Assembly (NCBI GenBank): GCA_907163375.1
Contig: CAJQUW010012668.1
Location: forward strand, 96,285-160,284
From: Prostheceraeus crozeri
Taxonomy: Eukaryota; Platyhelminthes; Polycladida; Euryleptidae
DNA: 64,000 bases
Reading direction: 5' to 3'
Shown: one piece after another, positions 57,502-64,000 of the stretch
Numbering within the stretch: the first letter of the stretch is position 1
Layout of the letters: each line of letters opens with the position of its first letter
Made by a program: the position numbers and the translations under genes
The notes under the pieces: model-generated
What the model was told of the DNA's origin: nothing
The model's input: only the letters and a program-made list of their open reading frames with translations
Databases searched by the model: none

Positions 57502-57667
57502 CTTGCTGTACTTTTCGCCCTCCTGAGGAGGTGGCAACATCCTCCGAATTTGTTCAAATCCACTGTTTATACTTTGCATTCGCCGCCTCTCATTGCTGTT
57601 CGCTATTTCTCGTCGAACGCGCTTTTCTTGCTCAACCTGATGTTTAGGCGACATAGATTCCTGACTC
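57502..57667 (-). CDS. TFAP4: Transcription factor AP-4, basic/helix-1 exon
   Basis: Acceptor TTCCTTATTTCAG before 57667, donor CAGCAAG|GTGAGC after 57502. The frame (phase 1 start, phase 0 end) reads SQESMSPKHQVEQEKRVR, REIANSNERRRMQSINSGFE, QIRRMLPPPQEGEKYSK. REIANSNERRRMQSIN.GF is the AP-4 basic region and helix 1, nearly invariant across animals; the E-R spacing in NERRR makes the E-box contacts. An ATG (MSPKHQ) lies in the exon and could be the start if the upstream exon is only 5' UTR. Vertebrate AP-4 has ~40 more N-terminal residues, which were not found upstream in the window. The loop is a little longer (PPPQEGEKYSK). Confidence 0.92.
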
Positions 57668-58600
57668 CTGAAATAAGGAAAGAAACGAATAGAACTTCAT
57701 ATTTCTTGAGAGAAATATCGAAAACTGGCAATTTTCCTCTTGTAAAATCAACGGAACGGACATATTGATGGATCAAATTACAACTTGAAGCAGACAATTT
57801 GCAATAGGGCAATTCCACGGAGGACAAATTTTCGAGCGCATTATTTTCTCTCAGTTGCTTGCACTTTCTAAAAAGGATATACCAAGTCATTAGGAATCGC
57901 GAAATTTATCGATTAGACATACTTCGTTTATTAAAAAATTTTATTTTAAATCATCTTAATATTTTTAAGATAATAAAAATTAAATCCCTTTGAATTTTTT
58001 AAAAAATGTAGGTAGTGTCACAAATGAAGTTTCATGCCAATACGACGTCATATTGTTGATGCTCCTATATCGAAGCTCAAACAATCAATTTTGTCAAGGG
58101 CCTAACTTCTTCCAATTTTTTTGTAAGAACATGAACCTTGGTATAAATGTTCGTTCGTGACCAAATTTTACTGTTTTTCTATCTCCTACTGCATCAATTT
58201 TATCTAGCACAAATTTATTCATATGTAAATGATGCCTTATAGTCCGGCAGCCAGAACGAGTTTCTGCTGGGAACGAGGCCGAAAATGAAACTTTCACAGA
58301 ATGATGTACACCATATGCCTACTACGAATCGGTTCGTCTGCCGAGTTCTAGTGAGTTCCTCTCCTTGTCAGACAGAATCTAAGAAAAGCACATGTTAATC
58401 CAATGGGACGCAGATTGTAGTTGTTGGCTAAAATGAAATTTCCTATGTTTTCTATAAACGAAAAGTGCTAAGCCAAGGGTCATAATTTTTGACATGGAAT
58501 TTTTTTCCTTTCATGTTCATGCACACCTGTCTATAAAGCTAAACACATTTAGATTTGGCGAGGCTCTTAATGTCGGCAAACACAAACATTTTAAGCAACT
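57668..58600 (-). other. Upstream of TFAP4 bHLH exon
   Basis: No exon matching the AP-4 N-terminus and no promoter element could be identified. AT-rich, with a 95-codon frame overlapping the bHLH exon in another reading. Confidence 0.4.
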
Positions 58601-58700
58601 TCATCCACATTGAGCCACGTTCTCACATACATTGTCCATCAGAAGCATGATAATAGCACATGCACATCATAGGAAATGACCTGAAGACATTCCATGTCAT
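58600..58700 (+). repeat. Dispersed repeat, partner of 32233-32312
   Basis: CATCCACATTGAGCCACGTT, CTCACATACATTG, AGCATGATAATAGCACATG and ATGACCTGAAGACATTCCA recur, with small indels, at 32233-32312 on the same strand. Element type unknown. Confidence 0.55.
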
Positions 58701-59090
58701 TATCCCTGAGGAACAGCATCTCATAATCATTGTCAGCAAGACTGGATGATTCCGATGAGTTTCTTGGTGGTGCCACGACTGGCACTAATACGAGCGATAA
58801 CCATGTCACCGACACGAAACTCGGTGGTATGTGGCGTAGACGATTGAGAATGGCAGTTGAATTAGTCACTTGATTGCCTTTGACTATCCATTGATGATCC
58901 TTTGCAGAACCGCCGACTCCGTCAACACATCCTTTACCAAGACCCGCTGCGAAGAAGTTCGAGCTAATCTGTTAATTTCTCGGAATAGATATGATGAATT
59001 TCTCAAACAATACTTCTTCGCCATTTCAGCTCTAGCATTGCCCATTTCTCGGTCACGAATCCATTGTTTTATACGTCCTAGTAAAGGAAA
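58700..59090 (-). pseudogene. Unrecognised decayed coding segment
   Basis: On the minus strand a frame reads IKQWIRDREMGNARAEMAKK, YCLRNSSYLFREINRLARTS and SQRVLVKDVLTESAVLQRII before a stop at ~58890. Then HRVS/GDMVIARISASRGTTKK-like text in shifting frames runs to ~58730. The charged, helix-rich character suggests old retroelement protein, but I cannot assign it. Codon-like quality is better than the surroundings. Confidence 0.3.
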
Positions 59091-59115
59091 TTCATGGGAC
59101 GTACAGGGCTACTAA

Positions 59116-60198
59116 AAATAGCGAAGCTTGTACCCATGCTTCATGTGAAAATCCTGAATATTGAAAATAGCCTATTTCTTTCACCCAACACATATATCTG
59201 CTCCCTTACTATAAATCAGTGATGTCGTGGGAAGCTCAGAGCTACTAAAAAAAGCTTTACTTGCATTATCTATATTCATGTCAAAACATTGGCTACTTTA
59301 AGTAGGGACTAGCCTTTCCGTGTATTTCTCCACCTGAGACGTACATCTGTTCCCATACTGAATAAATCAGTCCTAAAATATCATAGGATGCTACTAGAAA
59401 TAGAATAACTCGTGTGTCAATAGAATTTCTTGGATGCTTTGAGAATAACTTTCAAGCAATTTAACTTATGCTTAATTAGTATAATTAATAGCTTAATTAG
59501 TATTAATTAATTAGTATGCGAAAATTTAACTTAACCACGAATCCTGTCCTTGTAAATTTGTGTCAGTGTGACTGACTATAGTGAATCAAGTTGTACGTCA
59601 GAAAAAAGACGACGGATGTAGATATTCGAAGCGCGACATGAAACAAATGTTAAGAAATTATCTATTAACTTCATCCTTATATAAAAATAAATGTGTGGGA
59701 CGCGTTTGTAACTGATTTCTTTTCGATCTTTTTATCATGAGGTTGGACATAAATGTTCGTTCGTGACCGCACTTCTCGAAACTTGTGAGCAGCTACTGAT
59801 GAAACGCTTCTGGATTTCTTTTCAGCATTAAAGTTGATTAAATAGCATGCTAGTCTATTTAATTAAAGTAAACGCTAATATATATATTTTTAAAAAATCG
59901 TGTCGTTTTGTGTTCGTTCGTGACCACCTAAACTATTGTATTTTAAACTATCACAGACTCATTTTTATATTGGGTTGGCTAGTGGTTTATGAACAGTGAC
60001 CATAGCAGCCAATTCAAATAAAATTTGATTATCGCCGGTTAAATAGGATTGGAATGACAATCAGAAATGTAAGGAAATATCCTGCAAAGTTCGCTCGTGA
60101 CTGCGTGGAATTGCCCAGTAGATGTTTTAGATAATGCTTGCTACCTAAACAGATACCAAATATAATTCAAAGGCTGAATATATTGATGAAATAGCGAA
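59116..60198. other. Unassigned region
   Basis: About 1.1 kb. TGTTCGTTCGTGACC recurs at 58146, 59752 and 59910 (approximate), a short word repeated but not explained. No gene. Confidence 0.4.
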
Positions 60199-60200
60199 TA

Positions 60201-60581
60201 CCGTAAAACCTCTATTTGAAAGGCATGCCACTCTATTTTTCAAACCTTTCCTCGCACTGCCGTTTAATTAAAGTGTGCCGCTCTATTTTTCGACTAGTTG
60301 ATCAGAATTTAGAGATGAAATTTTCAATAATTTTTATCTTAAATCTGTAAATTTTATAGATGAAAGCGAAAACATGTAACATTTGACAAAAGTTAACAAA
60401 CACAGGTTACCGGTAATCACTGGTTAGAAATCACAAACTCACTAAGAAGATTATTTCAGTCAAGTAATTGATGTAGATGAATTCATCAGTGTCGTTAAAT
60501 TAGAGGGTGCTAGTCAATTTTTCAATTCCTCCTCTAGACTGCCGTTATATTAGAGGTGCCGTTCAAATAGAAGTTTTACGG
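60201..60581. mobile_element. 381-bp MITE with CCGTAAAACCTCTATTTGAA ends, TA duplication
   Basis: Left end CCGTAAAACCTCTATTTGAA and inverted right end CCGTAAAACTTCTATTTGAA, flanked by TA (60199-60200, 60582-60583). Inside, GGCATGCCACTCTATTTTTC / GACTGCCGTTATATTAGAGG-type words repeat with ~30-base spacing at both ends. Non-coding. Confidence 0.88.
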
Positions 60582-60583
60582 TA

Positions 60584-60993
60584 GATGCTGCTGACATGCA
60601 ATCAAAGATGCTATCATTCGAGGTGCTATTTTTTTTTAAAAAAATAAGTTAAGTAGTGAGTACGTGTCGAATCATTCATTCTCAAGCTGCAAAATGACAA
60701 ATTAAAGAAAATATAAAATTATATCAACGCTGAACAGCTCTTACAATGTGTGAAGCCGCCGAATGATCTAGATTGCACTGACCAGCGTGGCTTAATTATT
60801 GTAAAACTTCATGATTCTAGTAGCCTGTTGCCCTTCCAGTGCAGTATTGATTTTTTAAAAAATCTATGCTTCTAAGGTATTGATGAATATAAGCTATTTT
60901 GCTATTAAAGGTGTCATGCTTCATGATTAGTCCAGTGATGGAACAGGGTAATTAGGGTCATCATTTTGCAGAGTTGGACTGTATTCGAAAACT
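60584..60993. other. Unassigned spacer
   Basis: About 400 bp between two MITEs. No structure recognised. Confidence 0.4.
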
Positions 60994-61132
60994 GAAGCTC
61001 GATTACTGATTATCCGATTCGCCAAATCAAAAGTTGGATTCGATTATCCGGTTAGTCTGCGAAAAAATAAAGTTCCACTTTGCGATTATCCGAGCTTCCA
61101 ACGCGGTTATCACTTTTTCAAAGAGCTTCGAT
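60994..61132. mobile_element. Small MITE (GAAGCTCGATTA ends)
   Basis: GAAGCTCGATTACTGATTAT at the left and, inverted, CGAAGCTCTTTGAAAAAGTG at the right. Internal GATTATCCGA/TCGGATAATC words recur. It resembles the ends of the element at 25538-25710, so probably the same family, more decayed. Boundaries approximate. Confidence 0.45.
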
Positions 61133-62583
61133 TAGACCCATCAATTAAAATGGAATTCAATTCATTTTTTTGTAAAAATTGGTATGTTCATTTATGCATA
61201 AGAATATGCATGCATGTCATTTGCGAGAATCTTCTAGTAAAAGAAAGATGGAAAGATAAAATTGCAGTCAGTGTTAGCAAAATTCCTCGTAAATTTGATT
61301 CCTGTGGATATATTCATCAAAATTCGAGAGAAAATACATTGCGTCGCATAAATTGACAGGCATCAGATTTATTAATTCCGAACGGTCAGTACACTGCTAG
61401 AAACACAATCATAATCGCTCTAGCTGGCTATCTACCCCAATTGGACAATTTCCGAACATCAGCTTGTAACCTCATTAAGTGTAGATGTGTTATAAAAACA
61501 TTGACATGAAACACCTTATTGAGTGACACTGTGAGAATTTCCTTGATGCATGATTTCAATATGAATGAGACAGAATTTTTTACGAAAACTTATTGATACA
61601 TGCAAGTATGAGCTACCCATAAGCTTTATCATGATGCAATATTTTTGAGATAATGAATGTTGCAGAGTGAGATAGCATTCCAAATAATCACACAGCTGCA
61701 CTGACATATTGCAGTCATGGCCCTCTGCGAATGTAAACTAGGCCTATTACTCCTGTTACTCTTTTCCACCCGATGGCTCAACTTGCTAGGCTTCTATATG
61801 CCTAAATCGCTGTAACTTTCTACGACCCTTCACAGCAACGCACTCTAACACATTATCCTGTCGGCTATGATTATAATGAAGGAAAACAAATTTTATGGCG
61901 ACTTTTTAAGGTATTTCAGTGAATTGAGGGTGGCCCATAATCCCCCTATAAGCATATTTTACAAAATCAACTGTTACTAGAAAATGTGAAATGTATTTCA
62001 GCCAACCATTTTTGTTTTCTAAATGATTATTGACTATGCTATATCTCCACAGCCAAAATCTCAATTGGTGCTTGAACACAACTACAAAAAGAGCGCTTAA
62101 ATTTTCGTTAAGACCTAGGTTGGGGTAAAAAAAAGTGAAAAGAATTAATTCTGTTGTCAGAAACACCACATGTTCCTATTTGCGATGTGTTCGTTCACAA
62201 ACATATATACTGGACTCCGCTATAGCATTCATGTTGCATCTGTTCAGTTGTGGTCAGCAGACTTTAAAATATGTAATTTTGGTCAATTCATTCACTGATA
62301 TCTGCAGACGCAAATACAAAATATGAAGACCTAAGATTTTCACCATTTAATCAGTTTCAATTTCAGCTCTTAGACGATATATATTCTCCAATTTCGACAG
62401 CATTTGAAATCCCACTCAATGTTGTCTTATACTTGCTTGATAAATGTCGCTAGATAGGAATACAATGTTTTTAACGGTCAACTACACGAAGCTTAATAAC
62501 ATGTTTTACATTAGCAAAGGAGTTTTAAAGCTTGGCTTAAAAGCAATGCTGGCATTATCAGCTTCAAGAGTATGCAAGCTATA
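61133..62583. other. Unassigned region
   Basis: About 1.45 kb. Short open frames on both strands show no domains and no repeats were resolved. Confidence 0.4.
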
Positions 62584-63340
62584 CTAAAATACGCCCATCC
62601 GCCTGCCGATGTACTTGATGAAAATATTAGTACAGTTACCGAGTACGCCGGACGTTTCTATGGCCACTGGTTCGAATTGGTATTGGCCATTCAATTCTGC
62701 GTATTTGTGGCGCTTTGATGTTTCTGCGGGACCGGTCTCCAATGACGAGTTAATTATATTGGATGACGCAAGTGTCCCATAATTAAAATACCAAGCTGAC
62801 GGCTTGTCGCATCGCAGTGGGAATGCAGTCATACCATCAGGTCTCTTGCCATCACTTAGACTCGGACGACAGGCACGAGAACTGACGGGATACATGCAGA
62901 AAGAGCTCGGCGTAGTATTCATTGACTTCGGAATGTTATGGGACTGCCAGAGTTGTAGCGGCAGGACAAGGGATGCAGAACCAAACAGTCGACCATGCCA
63001 CCACAGCGCACTTGATTGGAATGCAGACAACGGAGCCAATTCCCTGGGCAATAGCTATCCGAAGTGCCTCATCTTCCAAATGAGTGCCTAATGATGAAAT
63101 GGGGAAGGTATTTAACCAAACACCAGATTCCGGACATTTCGCTTTAATCAAACGAGCACTGTCTACCTGGTTGGCATTTTCCAACCGATTATTGAAAATT
63201 TCAATTTGACAAATGGAGTCCCAGGATTTTTGATGTCCGAAAGATTCTTTGGTTGGAAACGACAGATCAGAATCTTGCCCATATTTCAGTAGCTCATCGA
63301 TCAACTCAGAGGCAAATCTGTGGAGTGGGACAAAATAGAC
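62584..63340 (-). pseudogene. Retroelement C-terminal zinc-knuckle/endonuclease-like remnant
   Basis: Minus strand: LKYGQDSDLSFPTKESFGHQ, KAKCPESGVWLNTFPISSLG, THLEDEALRIAIAQGIGSVV, then a frame change near 62990 where a CX2C...HX..C knuckle would lie, then LSDGKRPDGMTAFPLRC, YAELNGQYQFEPVAIETSGV and the stop at 62584. This order (CPESG.WL, Cys knuckle, RPDG, later ..W.FN where relatives have WD.T) matches the C-terminal part of a retroelement reverse-transcriptase protein widespread in marine invertebrates. The RPDG...WDxT pattern suggests a restriction-enzyme-like nuclease fold; that is inference. Here the Asp of that motif is lost and frames are broken. Confidence 0.6.
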
Positions 63341-63469
63341 TTGGTCAACTCCGAAGTTAATAACGAGGAAGCCAAATATGCGGGCAAAGCGAGATCTCGA
63401 AACCGACATAATGTGTATGTAAAGCGAAGTTTATTCAAAAATTTACAATCTTCAAAATATTACAAATCG

Positions 63470-63541
63470 GCAAATAGTCGGCCGATTACCGATTATCGCT
63501 CTGCCGTGTCAATAATCGGTCGATTAATCGGTGCACTCCTA
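63470..63541. repeat. hAT-like terminus (AGGAGTGCACCGATTAATCG)
   Basis: Read on the minus strand: AGGAGTGCACCGATTAATCG, then ACCGATTATTGACACGG and GATAATCGGTAATCGG. Ends of the form CAGG.GTGCACCGAT with iterated CGATTA words are typical of hAT elements. The partner end was not found; it may lie beyond the window or be lost. Confidence 0.45.
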
Positions 63542-64000
63542 CTAAAATACGCTGAACTTTCCGATTATGAAGAAATCAGAAACCCACGACCACCTGATTC
63601 GAATCTACAGCGACTTCAAGTTGAGAATGGACAAATTCTCCGATTCAAATTGTGTTGAGTTCTACCCACCTAAAAACCGATGAATTTGTGACCTAGTTAT
63701 CAATTCCATGAGCGCTAAAATCATGTTCTATGCACGCACACTATTAAACAGTGAACACTAATAAGCAGGTGAACAAGGAAATCAATTTCAAGCCAAAATG
63801 TTCGCCTCATCGCATTAGTCAAGTTATTGATCATGGGACTTTATAATAATAGCCGCTCCAAATGGACGACAGAGACCAGCAAAAGTTTACGGTGACGAAC
63901 CTTCTAAAAATTAGATAAATTTTTGACTGACGGTGTAATCGGCTACCAGAGCCGATAGCTTTGTGATTTTTTTTTATTTTTTTTTTATTTCTATTCACCC
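63542..64000. other. Unassigned region at window end
   Basis: No gene recognised. A T-rich run occupies about 63967-63990. Confidence 0.4.

Noticed and set aside
1-64000. tRNA, rRNA and bacterial operon features
   Set aside because: No cloverleaf with matching A/B boxes, no rRNA-like block and no Shine-Dalgarno-spaced gene clusters were seen.

Overview
The window reads as AT-rich nuclear DNA of an invertebrate animal. It contains one spliced host gene, very long introns and a dense, layered set of DNA transposons and LINEs. There are no operons, ribosome-binding sites or bacterial-type genes. I cannot name the phylum from sequence alone.

The one convincing host gene is the minus-strand transcription factor AP-4 (TFAP4). 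Three coding exons join in frame with canonical splice sites: the bHLH basic/helix-1 exon (57502-57667), the helix-2/leucine-zipper exon (49583-49796) and a long 3' exon with a second zipper and the AP-4 C-terminal motif (about 34518-35359). The introns are about 7.7 and 14.2 kb and are largely transposons. Any exon upstream of the bHLH exon was not found.

Layout: 1-300 LINE tail. 733-2582 a Tc1/mariner-like element whose transposase frame stays open after removal of a 68-bp intron, with arms built of an iterated motif. 3288-6150 a foldback element with a mariner inserted in one arm. 7828-10256 a 5'-truncated LINE with RNase H. 12283-13800 a decayed hAT-like element. 14183-14260 and 17951-18379 Tc1/mariner and piggyBac transposase fragments. 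18737-22378 a three-layer nest (outer element, hAT, CR1/L2-like LINE). 23279-30383 a repeat present twice, one copy split by a 3.3-kb transposon that may carry exons. 31066-32729 two MITEs and a hairpin. 34518-57667 TFAP4, with hAT-in-hAT nests at 36562-42575 and 45603-48374, a mariner at 50682-52038 and a hAT at 55354-56502. 58-64 kb MITEs and a retroelement C-terminal fragment.

Two themes stand out. First, several hAT-like elements share CAGGG ends and 6-bp target duplications, yet each carries its own short iterated subterminal motif, as if related transposases recognise different address words. Second, empty sites inside the same window (the other foldback arm, the other repeat copy) give direct evidence for the boundaries and target duplications of two insertions. 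All calls come from reading the sequence; no database search was run.
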